64,000 bases of DNA from Acidobacteriota bacterium (GCA_027307335.1 DAHUXD010000018.1:62001-126000); one strand, 5' to 3'; numbered from the stretch's first letter, positions 6,007 to 18,030 are shown. Notes: generated by a model from the sequence alone, not told the origin. Numbers and translations: made by a program.

Positions 6007-8934
6007 CTACAGCAGACCGAACGTCTTGACGAGGAAGACGGCCATCTGCGCTCGGGTGACGGGGTTGGTCGGACAGTAGTCGCCGCCGCCGCAGCCTCCG
6101 GTGATCGCCTCGTTGAAAAGCTCCTCGATCCAATCCGCAAAGAGGCTCGGGCAGACGACATCCGGGAAGATCCCGGTGCAGGGCGGCGGAACGTAGGTAG
6201 ACCCATGCTCGCTCTTGAGGAGGAAGACAGCCATCTGGGCACGGTTGACGGGGTTGCCGGGACAGTAGTTGCCGCCGCCGCAGCCTCCGGTGATCGCCTC
6301 GTTGGAAAGCTCTTCGATCCAGTCGACCGCGAAGGCCGGAATTGGCGTGCATTCGACGTCCGGAAAGATCCCCGTGCAGGGCGGAGGCACGTAGCTCGAA
6401 CCGTGCTTGCCCTTCAGCAGGAACACGGCCATCTGGGCGCGCGTGACCGCGTTTCCGGGGCAGTAGTTTCCCCCGCCGCAGCCGCCCGTGATCCCATTGC
6501 GGAAGAGCTTTTCGATGTAGGGAGCGAACGGATCCGCGGGAACCACGTCGGCGAACTCGGCGAACCAGCCCTTGAGCAGCGTCGCTGCGTTGTTGTCCGG
6601 GTTCGTCACCGTGATGTCGTTTAGAGTGCCCGCGGTCAGCGGAGGCGACGTGACGCCGATCTGGGTGGATGTCGAAACGCCGGAGAGTGGCGCAGGTACT
6701 CCGCTGATCGTGACGACGGCTCCGACCTGGAAATCGACACCCGTTATCGTCGTGCTGTCGCCGCCGGCGGCGCTACCCGAAGCCGGTGCCATCGAGAAGA
6801 CGAAAGGTCCGGCAACCGAGGCTACCCACACGTCGTAGGTGCCGCCGGCGTTGCTAGCCTGAAAAGGGCTCTTGGTCGGAAAGTCGATCGAGCTCGTGTA
6901 GCCGCTGAGATACGGCCTTCCCAGCGCATCGATCGTCACCGACCAGGCGCCGTCATCCGCCGTGCCGCCGAGATAGGTCGCGAAGAGTAGGCCGTTACCC
7001 GACGCGTTCAGAGCAGCCGCGAAACCATCGGAAGGACCCGCCATGGTGGCCTGGATCGCGTTGACGACGGGCAAACCAGCCGAGCCGGTGATGAAACCAA
7101 AGTACAGATCGCCGGCTGCGTCGACGGTGACGTTCTGAGGAACTCGGAGCTTCGGCTTACCGTCATCGCCAACGCCCCCAAAATATGTCGCATAGATGAG
7201 ATGAGAACCCGAGGCGTCGAGTTTCGCTGCGAAGACATCCGTCGCGCCGCCGAAGGCGGGTTGGAGGGGGTTCTTGGTCGGAAAGTCCGACGACTTCGTC
7301 GCTCCGACGACGTAGGCGTTTCCTGCACCGTCGACGGCGATGCCCGAGCCCCCATCATCCGCACTCCCGCCGAGATAGGTCGAATAGGCAAGCGCGTCTC
7401 CGACCGCGCTGATCTTGGTGACGAAGGCGTCGAGGCCGCCTCCGTTGGACGCTTGAATCGGGTTGAAGGTAGGGAAATCCACCGAGAGCGTATTTCCTGT
7501 GACGAATACCTCGCTTGAACCGTCGATCGCGAGACCGAGTCCCCACTCATCGTTGCTGCCACCGAGGTAAGTGGCCCAGACGGCGGCGCTTCCAGCGGCG
7601 TTGAATTTGGCTACCCACGCATCGTCCGGGCCGCCCCCGTATGCCGGTTGAATAGGGTTGACTGTTGGAAAGTCGGTAGACGCGGTGAAGCCCACGACAT
7701 ATGCATTCCCGGCGTTGTCGACTGCAATCGTGTCTCCCTCGTCGTAGTCGCCTCCGCCGAACCATGTTGCATAGATGAGCGCGTCTCCGGCCGCGTTGAG
7801 TTTTAGAACGAAGGCATCCTCGGCAAAGGGACTGTGGGCGCATCCGCAGGACTGGATCGGGTTCATAGTCGGGAAGTCGGTGGAGCCCGTCAGACCGGTG
7901 AGGTAGACAGCGTGGTTCGAGTCGACGGCGATTCCCTGCACAAAGTCGTCGCTCGATCCACCGAGGTAGGTCGACCAGACGATTCCGCCCGCTGAATCGA
8001 ATTTCGATACGAATCCGTCGGAAAAGCCGGCCGCATAGGTCGTGTCGAAGCCATTGGGAGTCGGAAAATCGCTGGATTGTGTATAGCCTCCGACGTAGAC
8101 GCTGCCCGCATCGTCAACGGCGATCGAATACGAGTACTCCAAGGCTGACCCGCCAAGATAAGTCGACCAGGAGAGGACTGGATCCAGGACGATCGGCTTC
8201 GTTCGATCGTAAGCCGCGAGCTCGAACGAGACCGTTCTCCTGCCGTGGCGGACGTAGCGTCCCGAGATCTCCCGCCGGCCCGTCGCCGTTTCCTGATAAA
8301 CGACCGGCCTGCGCTGGACGAGATCGCCGGTCGCGGTATGAAGAACCAGGTCGCCGTCGGCGTTTGGCCCGACCCGGTTCACCCCATCGAAAGCGAGGCG
8401 GATCCTGCGCGGATCCGCCCCCGGTGTCACGACGAGGTCGTACTCCATGCCGCTCTGGCTCCCGTAGAAGATTGCGTCGATTCCCGGGTAGAGCTCGTGG
8501 TAGCGAACCCGGCGGTAGCTGGCGACGCCGCGGCGCCACTTCGATGGGTCGCTCCCGATGAAGTAGTTGTTCTTGCCGCCCAGCTCGTCTTCACCGCTCA
8601 CCACTGGATTCGCCCGTGCTGCGCTGAACCGCATGCGTACGACCTCGCGGGGTCCGTTGAGCGACCGGTGCTGGACTGTCTTCTGGGGCTCCGCCTTCGA
8701 TAGCGAGAAGACAATCTCGCGGTCCGTGAAGAAGACCGTCTGACCACGGCCGCGCGCCAGAAACTTCACCTCTGGTGAGGCCTGCCCCCGATTCTCTTCG
8801 AAGGTGAGTGGAATCCGGTCGAGGTTGACTCGAGGCGGCGGCGAAATAGCGCCCGATGAGGAGGCAACGAGCGCCCATCCATTCAGCGTCAGCACAGCGA
8901 ACCGAAAAAGAGAGACCCCTCCCCGCTTGCTCAT
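6007..8934 (-). CDS. Secreted SBBP beta-propeller / TIG / SLH-like surface protein
   Basis: A 975-residue exported protein. After a signal peptide (MSKRGGVSLFRFAVLTLNGW...) comes the N-terminal domain usual for SBBP proteins (FEENRGQASPEVKFLARG, about 40-250). About seven beta-propeller SBBP repeats follow, each with a WSTYLGGS-type strand, an AVDxAGxxYVxG core and SDFPT. Then comes a TIG/IPT domain (about 700-790) and three C-terminal SLH-like repeats of the form ITGGCGGGNYCPxxxVTRAQMAVFLLK (two Cys each). The start at 8934 is fixed by an AGGAGG ribosome site; the frame stays open upstream but lacks one. The C-terminal module is shared with proteins at 46548, 50293 and 52348. The role is probably cell-surface display; the ligand is unknown. 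Confidence 0.88.
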   Translation of the reverse strand: MSKRGGVSLFRFAVLTLNGWALVASSSGAISPPPRVNLDRIPLTFEENRGQASPEVKFLARGRGQTVFFTDREIVFSLSKAEPQKTVQHRSLNGPREVVRMRFSAARANPVVSGEDELGGKNNYFIGSDPSKWRRGVASYRRVRYHELYPGIDAIFYGSQSGMEYDLVVTPGADPRRIRLAFDGVNRVGPNADGDLVLHTATGDLVQRRPVVYQETATGRREISGRYVRHGRRTVSFELAAYDRTKPIVLDPVLSWSTYLGGSALEYSYSIAVDDAGSVYVGGYTQSSDFPTPNGFDTTYAAGFSDGFVSKFDSAGGIVWSTYLGGSSDDFVQGIAVDSNHAVYLTGLTGSTDFPTMNPIQSCGCAHSPFAEDAFVLKLNAAGDALIYATWFGGGDYDEGDTIAVDNAGNAYVVGFTASTDFPTVNPIQPAYGGGPDDAWVAKFNAAGSAAVWATYLGGSNDEWGLGLAIDGSSEVFVTGNTLSVDFPTFNPIQASNGGGLDAFVTKISAVGDALAYSTYLGGSADDGGSGIAVDGAGNAYVVGATKSSDFPTKNPLQPAFGGATDVFAAKLDASGSHLIYATYFGGVGDDGKPKLRVPQNVTVDAAGDLYFGFITGSAGLPVVNAIQATMAGPSDGFAAALNASGNGLLFATYLGGTADDGAWSVTIDALGRPYLSGYTSSIDFPTKSPFQASNAGGTYDVWVASVAGPFVFSMAPASGSAAGGDSTTITGVDFQVGAVVTISGVPAPLSGVSTSTQIGVTSPPLTAGTLNDITVTNPDNNAATLLKGWFAEFADVVPADPFAPYIEKLFRNGITGGCGGGNYCPGNAVTRAQMAVFLLKGKHGSSYVPPPCTGIFPDVECTPIPAFAVDWIEELSNEAITGGCGGGNYCPGNPVNRAQMAVFLLKSEHGSTYVPPPCTGIFPDVVCPSLFADWIEELFNEAITGGCGGGDYCPTNPVTRAQMAVFLVKTFGLL

Positions 8935-8993
8935 GTAACCCTCCTCAGCGCATTTCGATCGCCCTGGCGTGCGTCTGCGGTTCTCGGCCCACG

Positions 8994-9770
8994 TCACGGC
9001 CGCGTGATGTGGACGTGGAACCTCATGTAGAAGTCGCCCTCGTCGGTCGTGACGTCCTTGTTGCGGACCGTGGCGTGCTGGACGAGCCGGCCCACGGCTT
9101 CGCCGAGATTGATCGGGTCGATGAACCAGTCGTTGCAGCCGCCCGAGTCGGCCGTGTTGCACCGAACCTGAACGTCAGTAGTCTCCGGATAACCCGTGAA
9201 CGAGAGGGCCGGGTGCAGGCCGTACCAGGTGCTGCTATTCCAGATGAACGACGTGATCAGCGGACAGGTGAAGGAGCTGCCCGCCGTCATGGTCAGCATG
9301 TCGTTGTTGACGGCCGTGCACTTGACCTCCATGTGCGTCAGGTGGAGCTGCGACCCCCAGTACGGAGGATTGGCGGGAGCCTGGTAGTGGGGGTCGCCCG
9401 GCTGAATCGCGTCAGCTGGGTTAAACGTGTAATTGGCGGTTCGATTCGTGGAGTTGTAGCTGCTGAACTGCCAGTCGCCGTTGACCAGACCGTTGTAGGC
9501 ACTCGCGGCCAGCCAGGAGGTAACCCCGTTCACTCCATCCTGGTAAGAGCCAAGGCCGTCGCTTCCGATGATCACGGAGAGACCGTTGGAATCCAGGTCG
9601 CCGATGATGGTCGTCACGGAAATGTTCTGCGCGCCACCGCCGTGTCCGGGACTGGCCGGTCCGGCCTGCGGCTGCAGAGCCATCACGACCAGTGCGAGTA
9701 GCGCAATCTTCAGTCCTGGATTCAAAGTCGATCTCCTGACAAGGAAGGCGAGGCGCGTGATCCGGCTCAT
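8994..9770 (-). CDS. Secreted protein of unknown function
   Basis: A 258-residue protein with a long N-terminal export signal: basic start MSRITRLAFLVRR, then a hydrophobic core GLKIALLALVVMAL and a cleavage region near QAGPASPG. The mature part is Asn/Thr/Trp-rich with four cysteines and no motif that I recognise. The start at 9770 has an AAGGGGGAA ribosome site. It lies 59 bp upstream of the SBBP gene on the same strand, so the two may be cotranscribed. It is divergent from the HTH-TM-TPR regulator, with which it shares an intergenic region holding a perfect inverted repeat, so it may be a target of that regulator. Confidence 0.75.
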   Translation of the reverse strand: MSRITRLAFLVRRSTLNPGLKIALLALVVMALQPQAGPASPGHGGGAQNISVTTIIGDLDSNGLSVIIGSDGLGSYQDGVNGVTSWLAASAYNGLVNGDWQFSSYNSTNRTANYTFNPADAIQPGDPHYQAPANPPYWGSQLHLTHMEVKCTAVNNDMLTMTAGSSFTCPLITSFIWNSSTWYGLHPALSFTGYPETTDVQVRCNTADSGGCNDWFIDPINLGEAVGRLVQHATVRNKDVTTDEGDFYMRFHVHITRP

Positions 9771-9828
9771 AAGGTTCCCCCTTCGTTGGACCCTCTTGTG
9801 TCCGAGCAAACCCATTGAGTCAATTCGG

Positions 9829-9860
9829 CAAGAGTGGCCATGGAGGGTTGGCCACTCTTG
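9829..9860. promoter_or_regulatory. 12-bp perfect inverted repeat between divergent genes
   Basis: CAAGAGTGGCCA (9829-9840) and its exact complement TGGCCACTCTTG (9849-9860) are separated by 8 bases. The repeat sits in the 162-bp region between the secreted-protein gene (9770) and the HTH-TM-TPR gene (9933). There is no T-run, so a terminator is unlikely. An operator for the adjacent HTH protein is the simplest reading, but it is unproven. Confidence 0.5.
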
Positions 9861-9932
9861 GCCGCTCGCCGGCGGATTTCGAGTCGCCCGGACTGGTGCG
9901 ATAGGATCGGGACTGGTTCCTTCGGTCTGCAA

Positions 9933-12254
9933 ATGAGCTCCGCTGAGCGCCCCCCAGGTGACGAGCCGGCGTCCACGGGTCGCCTCGACTCGTGGAAGGA
10001 AATCGCGGCCTACCTGAGGCGGAGCGTCCGCAGCGCCAGGCGCTGGGAAAAGGAAGAAGGGCTTCCCGTCCATCGACACCTTCACAGCAAGCGCGATTCG
10101 GTCTATGCCTACCGGTCGGAGCTCGACGAGTGGTGGACCCGTCGGGGAGCGCAAGTCGCGGAGCAAAACGCGGAGGAGACTGTCGCCTCTCCGCCCGAAA
10201 CCGTTGCTTACTCCGGCGACTCCAGCGACCAGCCTGGCGCGCTTGCAGACGAGGCCGGGCGGCGTTCCTTGCGCCCTCGCCGGCGAGCGGCGCTTATCGG
10301 GGTCGGTTTTGCTCTCGCGGTTCTCGTCGTGGGAGGCGTTGCCTGGCTGTCGCGCAGTGGCTCACGTGCAGGCACCGGAGGAACGCCCCGAGCGCTTCGC
10401 TTTCAGGCCCGTGATTGGGTCCTCGTCACGAATCTCGAGAACCGCACACGCGAAAAGCTCCTTGACGGAACCCTAGACTATGCACTCGGACGTGAGCTCT
10501 CGAACTCCCACCAGTTCTCGGTCGTCGGGCGCGATCGAGTCAACGACGCGTTGCGGCTGATGAGGAAGCCCCCGGACACCCCGATCGACTCGGCTCTCGC
10601 GCGCGAAGTCTGTCTCAGGGATGGCGCCATCCGGGCCGTTGTGACTGGGCGGGTTGAGCGGGTTGGCAGTCGTTACGTGTTGAGCGTCGAGATCGTCGAC
10701 CCAAAGGGGGGCGCCGCACAAGCCGGGTTCAGCGAAGAGAGCGACAGCGCAGAAGGCTCCTTGGCGGCCCTGCGGCACATCTCCGATCGCATTCGCTCCG
10801 CGCTCGGCGAAACGCCAGTGCCCGACGAAGGAGCGGAGGCTGGCCTCGCGAAGGTCACGACGGCCAATCTGAGAGCGCTCCAGCTCTATTCGCGGGCTGA
10901 TCTCATGATGAGGCAGGAGGGGTTTCAGGCTGCCGCCGAGGAGCTCCTGAGGCAGGCGGTTGCCGAAGACCCAGCCTTCGCTTCGGCATGGATTCATCTC
11001 GCCTGGACCGTTCGTAATCGTAATCGACCGCTCACGGAAATCCAGCCTTACGCCGAAACGGCCATGCACCTGGCGGATACAACGACCGAGCGCGAGCGGT
11101 ACTTCATCCGGGGGAGCTTCTACGACTTGCTTGGGAAAAGGCAGGAAGCGATCGCTGCTTACGAGGCGCTTCTCGATCTCTACCCCGATCATTCCTGGGC
11201 GGCGAACAACCTGTGTCACCTCTACGATTGGCTGCACAACCCGTTGGATCTTGAGAAGGCCGTGCGCGTTGAGGCCCGGCTCGCTGACGCACGACCGAAC
11301 GACTTCGCTGCGAACGCGAGCGCCGCGTTCGATTTCGTCGCCGTCAGACCCGAACGTGCGCGCGCTGAACCGTACCTACGCCGGGCATCGGAGCTGGTTA
11401 CGCCAGAGGTGAGGGATCAGTATCCGGTGCTCGTGGACTGGATCGAACTCCTTCCGTTCACCGAGAACTGGGTGAAGGGAGACCTGACTGCGGCAGCCGT
11501 CGACGTCGACCGGGCTGCCACAAACATCGACCTTCTCGCCGGCATCTCGAGAGACTACCTGGCCGTCCAGACCGCGTTCGCGTACCTAACGCTAGGCCGT
11601 ATCGCCGCCGCCGCGGAAACATCCGCAAAGATCGTCGATCCCGTGGTTCGCAACGACATGCTCGCGCAGCTCGACTACATCAAGGGAGGCCCCACAGCAA
11701 TCCACCATCCGTTGCAGTTCCGAGGAGACCGCGAGACGCGCCGAGTTTCAGAGGGTTTCTGGGAGACGGTCCTCAGTCTTCAGGTTCGTGCGGGCATCAC
11801 CTCGGACGCCGACCGCTATCAGAAAGCGCAGCATTGGGATGACGAGGAATCCAACTGGCTCCGCGGAGAGATTGCGCTCGAACAGGGGGATTCCGACGTC
11901 GCGATCCGAGAGCTCGAGGAGACCTGGAGAAGCACCGCCGATCGAACCACTCGGGAAGGCGGTCCGACCTACTGCCTGGGGCGGGAGGTCCTCGCGGAGG
12001 CCCTCGCGAAGCGAGGAGATGGCGCGCGCGCCATCCAGGTTCTCGAACGCGACGCGGATCGATTCTCAGCGGTCATCGGTGGTACGACGGGAGCCTACTG
12101 GCTCAGGAACCGCTGGCAACTCGCGAAACTTTATCGTGGCGCTGGCCGCGTCAATGACGCGCAGGCGATCGAAGCTGACCTCTCGAAGCTCCTGGCCCTT
12201 GCCGATCCGGACCATCCGATCCTCGTCCGCCTCCGGGAGCTGTCGAGGTCGTAA
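9933..12254 (+). CDS. HTH - transmembrane - TPR membrane-bound regulator
   Basis: A 773-residue one-component regulator. Residues about 17-70 form an AlpA/MerR-like winged helix (DSWKEIAAYLRRSVRSARRW ... YAYRSELDEWW). Residues about 119-140 form a single membrane helix. Residues about 150-300 form a FlgO/TolB-like domain (LVTNLENRTREKLLDGTL ... VTGRVERVGSRYVLSVEIVDP), and the rest is TPR-type helical repeats. This layout, with cytoplasmic DNA-binding and periplasmic sensing parts, recurs in acidobacterial genomes. I chose the ATG at 9933 because the HTH begins shortly after it; an ATG at 9834 would add 33 residues and run through the inverted repeat. Its stop TAA overlaps the ATG of the next, broken, hydrolase gene. 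Confidence 0.85.
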   Translation: MSSAERPPGDEPASTGRLDSWKEIAAYLRRSVRSARRWEKEEGLPVHRHLHSKRDSVYAYRSELDEWWTRRGAQVAEQNAEETVASPPETVAYSGDSSDQPGALADEAGRRSLRPRRRAALIGVGFALAVLVVGGVAWLSRSGSRAGTGGTPRALRFQARDWVLVTNLENRTREKLLDGTLDYALGRELSNSHQFSVVGRDRVNDALRLMRKPPDTPIDSALAREVCLRDGAIRAVVTGRVERVGSRYVLSVEIVDPKGGAAQAGFSEESDSAEGSLAALRHISDRIRSALGETPVPDEGAEAGLAKVTTANLRALQLYSRADLMMRQEGFQAAAEELLRQAVAEDPAFASAWIHLAWTVRNRNRPLTEIQPYAETAMHLADTTTERERYFIRGSFYDLLGKRQEAIAAYEALLDLYPDHSWAANNLCHLYDWLHNPLDLEKAVRVEARLADARPNDFAANASAAFDFVAVRPERARAEPYLRRASELVTPEVRDQYPVLVDWIELLPFTENWVKGDLTAAAVDVDRAATNIDLLAGISRDYLAVQTAFAYLTLGRIAAAAETSAKIVDPVVRNDMLAQLDYIKGGPTAIHHPLQFRGDRETRRVSEGFWETVLSLQVRAGITSDADRYQKAQHWDDEESNWLRGEIALEQGDSDVAIRELEETWRSTADRTTREGGPTYCLGREVLAEALAKRGDGARAIQVLERDADRFSAVIGGTTGAYWLRNRWQLAKLYRGAGRVNDAQAIEADLSKLLALADPDHPILVRLRELSRS

Positions 12255-13997
12255 TGCCGACCGTCCTCGTGGCGCTCGGCGTCGCCGCGTCGAGCCTTGT
12301 GAGTTCGGCGGCCGCGCCGCCGACGCTCGCCCTGTCTCCATGCGACGTCCCGGGCCTCGAGGGCAAGGCGCGCGCGGCACGTACGAGGTCTGGGAGAACC
12401 GCGAGACCCGGACCGGCCGCAAGATCTCGCTTAAGGTGGTCGTGGTGCCAGCGACCGGTGCGGATCGGGCCCCGGATCCCTTCGTCTTCTTGAACGGCGG
12501 TCCGGGGGAGTCGTCCACGGACGGGGCGCTCGATCTCGCCCATGAATTCGCAAAGCTCCGGGACCGGCGAGACATTCTCCTGGTCGATCAGCGCGGTACG
12601 GGCGGCTCACACCCGCTCGACTGCGAGATGTTCCTTCCGCCCGGCGACCTGCAGGGGGCGCTCGGGGCCTTCTTTCCCCTCGAACCGGTTCGCCAGTGCC
12701 GCGGGAGGCTCGAGAAGGACGCCGATCTCAAGCTCTACACGACGTCGATCGCGATGGATGACCTCGACGAAGTGCGTTCCGCCCTCGGCTACGACCGTCT
12801 CAACATTCTCGGGGCCTCTTACGGCACGCGCGCGACGCAGGTCTACATGCGGCGTCACCCCGAGCGCGTCCGGACGTCTACGGCGTCGTGCCGATGGACG
12901 ACAAGCTGCCTCTCCATATTCGGCCGGGAGCCGAGCGGGCCTTGAAGGGCGTGCTCGCGGAGTGCGCGCAGGAGGAGGCGTGTCATGCCGCGTTTCCGAA
13001 GCTCGAGGAGGAGTCGAACGCGGTCTGGTCGACGCTCTCGAAGGGGCCCGTGAGAGCGCGCGTCCTGAACCCCAGGACCGGAGAGCCGACCGACGTCTCG
13101 CTGTCCCGCGATCTCGCGGCCGAAGGCGTGCGGTACATGCTGTACTCGTCGTCGGCCGCGGGAGAAGTTCCCGCGGTCCTGCACCAGGCAGCCCTCGGAG
13201 ACTACACGCCGATCGCGGAGCGGGCGCTCTCGGGCCGGCTTCAGATCGTGGCGAGTGGTTCGAGCGGGATGTATCTCTCGGTCACGTGTGCCGAGGACGT
13301 GCCGTGGATCGATCCGAAGGAGGCCGAGCGCCTGGCCGCCGGGACCTTCATCGGCGACTACCGCTACGTGCAGCAGCGGGCGGCGTGCGCTCTGTGGCCG
13401 CAGGGGAGCATCCCGAAGGGTTTTCTCGAGTCGGTGGACGCCGTCGTGCCCACGCTTCTCATCTCCGGAATGTGGGATCCGGCGACGCCGCCCTCCGACG
13501 CGGAGCGGGTCGCCCGGCACCTGCCGAAGAGCCTGTCGATCGTCGTGCCCCACGGAGGGCACAGCCTCGATGGCCTCGAGGGGGTCGAGTGCGTGACGAA
13601 CCTCCAGGTCCAGTTCGTCGAGCGCGGATCCCTGGAGGGTCTCTCGACGGGCTGCGTCGACCAGATCCACCGGCCGCCGTTCCGTGTCGAACCGCTCGAG
13701 TTGAAGGTCATCGCCCTGAACGAAGCCGACCTGACGAAGTTTCTCGGGTCCTACCTCGAGGATGGGGGGCCTTCCCAGGCCGAGATCGTCCGGAGGGACG
13801 GCAAGCTGCACATCCAGTTCGCCACGGAAGGCGAATATCTGCTCGCGCCGGTGACGCCGACGCGCTTTCGCCTCGTCGGGGCTTCGGGCCTCGTCCTCGT
13901 GTTCGACGTGGAGGGCGGCGCCGTGCGCGCGGCGCGGCTCCTCGACTCCGGAAGCCCGGTGCTGCAGCTCGTGCCGAAGGCGCCGAAGGCGAACTAG
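12254..13997 (+). pseudogene. TAP-like alpha/beta-hydrolase, two frameshifts
   Basis: The gene reads through three frames. Frame one (from the ATG at 12254, overlapping the upstream stop as TAATG) gives a signal peptide and CDVPGLEGKAR. Frame two gives GTYEVWENRETRTGRK, FLNGGPGESS, DQRGTGGS and the nucleophile elbow GASYGTR. Frame three gives VYGVVPMDDKLPLH, ISGMWDPATPP (catalytic Asp region) and PHGGHS (catalytic His). Both shifts equal loss of one base: near 12374, where a Cys codon (expected RCGTYEV) became GC, and near 12877, where ACG-GTC became ACGTC. Apart from these, the protein is intact and matches the tripeptidyl-aminopeptidase/proline-iminopeptidase-like family, secreted. It is either a very recent pseudogene or two assembly errors. 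Confidence 0.8.
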
Positions 13998-14110
13998 CCC
14001 GCCCCTGGGCTTCCTCGGAGGCGGTTTCGCGGCCGCCCTTGCCAGCCGCCGGGATGTCGCCGCCGCCCGCTCCGGCCGGCAAAGCGCACCTGGCCCCCTT
14101 GAAACAAGCC

Positions 14111-14146
14111 GTAGACGTTCTACGTAGAGGGTAGTAGAACATCTAC
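14111..14146. promoter_or_regulatory. Twin GTAGA-N3-TCTAC palindromes, probable PadR operator
   Basis: Two perfect palindromes, GTAGACGTTCTAC (14111-14123) and GTAGAACATCTAC (14134-14146), with centres 23 bp apart, end four bases before the ATG of the padR-like gene. Two sites on the same helix face directly over the start codon fit autorepression by a dimeric PadR regulator. No clear Shine-Dalgarno sequence lies between them and the ATG. Confidence 0.65.
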
Positions 14147-14150
14147 TGCT

Positions 14151-14510
14151 ATGACGAAAACCCCCGACGACCCGCGCCTCGATCTTCTCCAGGGCACCCT
14201 CGACATGCTGATCTTGCGGACCCTCCAGTGGGGACCCCGGCATGGCCACGGGATCGGCCAGGAAATCCGCCGGCAGTCGGAGGAGCTGCTCCGGGTCGAG
14301 ACCGGCTCGCTCTACCCTGCCCTGCACCGGCTCGTGAAGCGAGGATGGCTCAAGTCCGAGTGGGGAGTGAGCGAGGCCAATCAGCGCGCGAAGTTCTACC
14401 GTCTGACGCCCTCCGGCCGGGCCCAGCTAGTTCGCGAGCAGGACCGCTGGTCCCAGCTCGTCCGCGCGATCGGTCGAATCATGAACCCCGCACCGGCCAC
14501 TGAGGAGTAG
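14151..14510 (+). CDS. PadR family transcriptional regulator
   Basis: A 119-residue PadR-type winged-helix regulator: LLQGTLDMLILRTLQWGPRHGHGI (residues about 12-35), the recognition segment VETGSLYPALHRLVKRGWLKSEW, and the wing RAKFYRLTPSGRAQL. Small PadR proteins of this length commonly precede ADOP/MacB-like permease genes in Acidobacteriota, where they are thought to sense drugs or envelope stress. Here the permease gene starts 5 bp after the stop, with its GAGGAG ribosome site inside the end of this gene, so the pair is an operon. A twin palindrome immediately upstream suggests autoregulation. Confidence 0.93.
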   Translation: MTKTPDDPRLDLLQGTLDMLILRTLQWGPRHGHGIGQEIRRQSEELLRVETGSLYPALHRLVKRGWLKSEWGVSEANQRAKFYRLTPSGRAQLVREQDRWSQLVRAIGRIMNPAPATEE

Positions 14511-14515
14511 TCGCC

Positions 14516-17140
<2,625 letters not shown>

Positions 17141-17159
17141 GGTTCCGTAGGAGGTTGAT

Positions 17160-17591
17160 ATGCAGGACACAAAGGAGCGGTTGTCTCTATTGTGGCTCTT
17201 CGCGTTGTTAAACTACTTGTACGCGGACGTGCTTGCCCTGTACTCTTTCGTTGGCTCACCGAGTACGGCCCCACATCTCCCACAATGGGCTCTGCTGGGT
17301 TCAGCGGTCTTGATGGAAATACCCATCGCCATGATTCTGGCGTGTCGACTGCTTCCGTTGAGAGCGAACCGGCTGGCGAACATCATCGCGGGCGCCATCC
17401 TGACCCTCGTCAACGGCTTCCTGACATTCGTTCTGCCTCTGACCAACGGTGACTTCCGGGATCCCACCTTTCCGGCATACGTGTTCTTCGCGACGATCGA
17501 AACCGTGTGCACCGTGATCATCATTCGGCGGGCGTGGAACTGGTCAGGGGTTGAAGCCGCCGACAGGCCGGCGCGGTTCGCCAGCGCCTGA
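17160..17591 (+). CDS. Small four-helix membrane protein (DUF6326-like)
   Basis: A 143-residue protein with four predicted membrane helices (about 10-30, 45-65, 75-95, 107-125), starting MQDTKERLSLLWLFALLNYL. The opening and the topology fit the DUF6326 family; function is unknown. A strong TAGGAGG ribosome site precedes the ATG. It follows the ADOP gene by 19 bp on the same strand and may belong to the PadR-controlled unit. Confidence 0.8.
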   Translation: MQDTKERLSLLWLFALLNYLYADVLALYSFVGSPSTAPHLPQWALLGSAVLMEIPIAMILACRLLPLRANRLANIIAGAILTLVNGFLTFVLPLTNGDFRDPTFPAYVFFATIETVCTVIIIRRAWNWSGVEAADRPARFASA

Positions 17592-18030
17592 ACGGCCAGC
17601 GAATGACCCAGCCGCCTGACATGCGCGTGCGGCGGACCTGGTCACCGCTGGGGAGCAAACTGATGTGCAGACACCAGGACGCAGACGGCGACGTTTGCCG
17701 GACTCACCATATTTTCAAGAGCGAGCCGAAACCTACGGCCTGATCGCCCCCGTCATCGCCGGTCTTCCGTGGATCTCGGGCCCCGTTCTCTTGCCGCACC
17801 GCCCGCTGCGCTGGTGCGGCGCCGCGCGGTTCGAATTGATCCAGATCTCGCGCAGGCACTCCGAAGTGTGCCCGGAAAAATGGCCCTAGGGGCGTCCGGA
17901 AAAATGGCAAGGATGTTGCTCGAACTTGTCCCTTGGTGACCGAGCGGAGTCCACAGCGGCTTCGTACCGCGCACCTCAGACGCCGGGTTCCCTGCTGCTT
18001 GGGGGACTGTGTCGATGAAAGGAAGCAGAT
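17592..18030. other. Intergenic region with a 13-bp direct repeat
   Basis: I see no supportable gene in this 439-bp stretch. It contains two copies of CCGGAAAAATGGC, at 17872-17884 and 17896-17908 (24-bp period), an unusual A-rich pair in GC-rich DNA that could be a leftover of an insertion-sequence end. No transposase frame is visible. The last bases carry a GGAAG ribosome site for the peptide gene at 18031. Confidence 0.4.

Noticed and set aside
5877-6242. Minus-strand frame with a peptide like RFERATLAP across the tRNA remnant.
   Set aside because: This is the well-known spurious translation of tRNA T-arm DNA.
17665-17910. Short frames on both strands in the gene-free stretch after the DUF6326-like gene.
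   Set aside because: Composition and lack of ribosome sites indicate chance frames.
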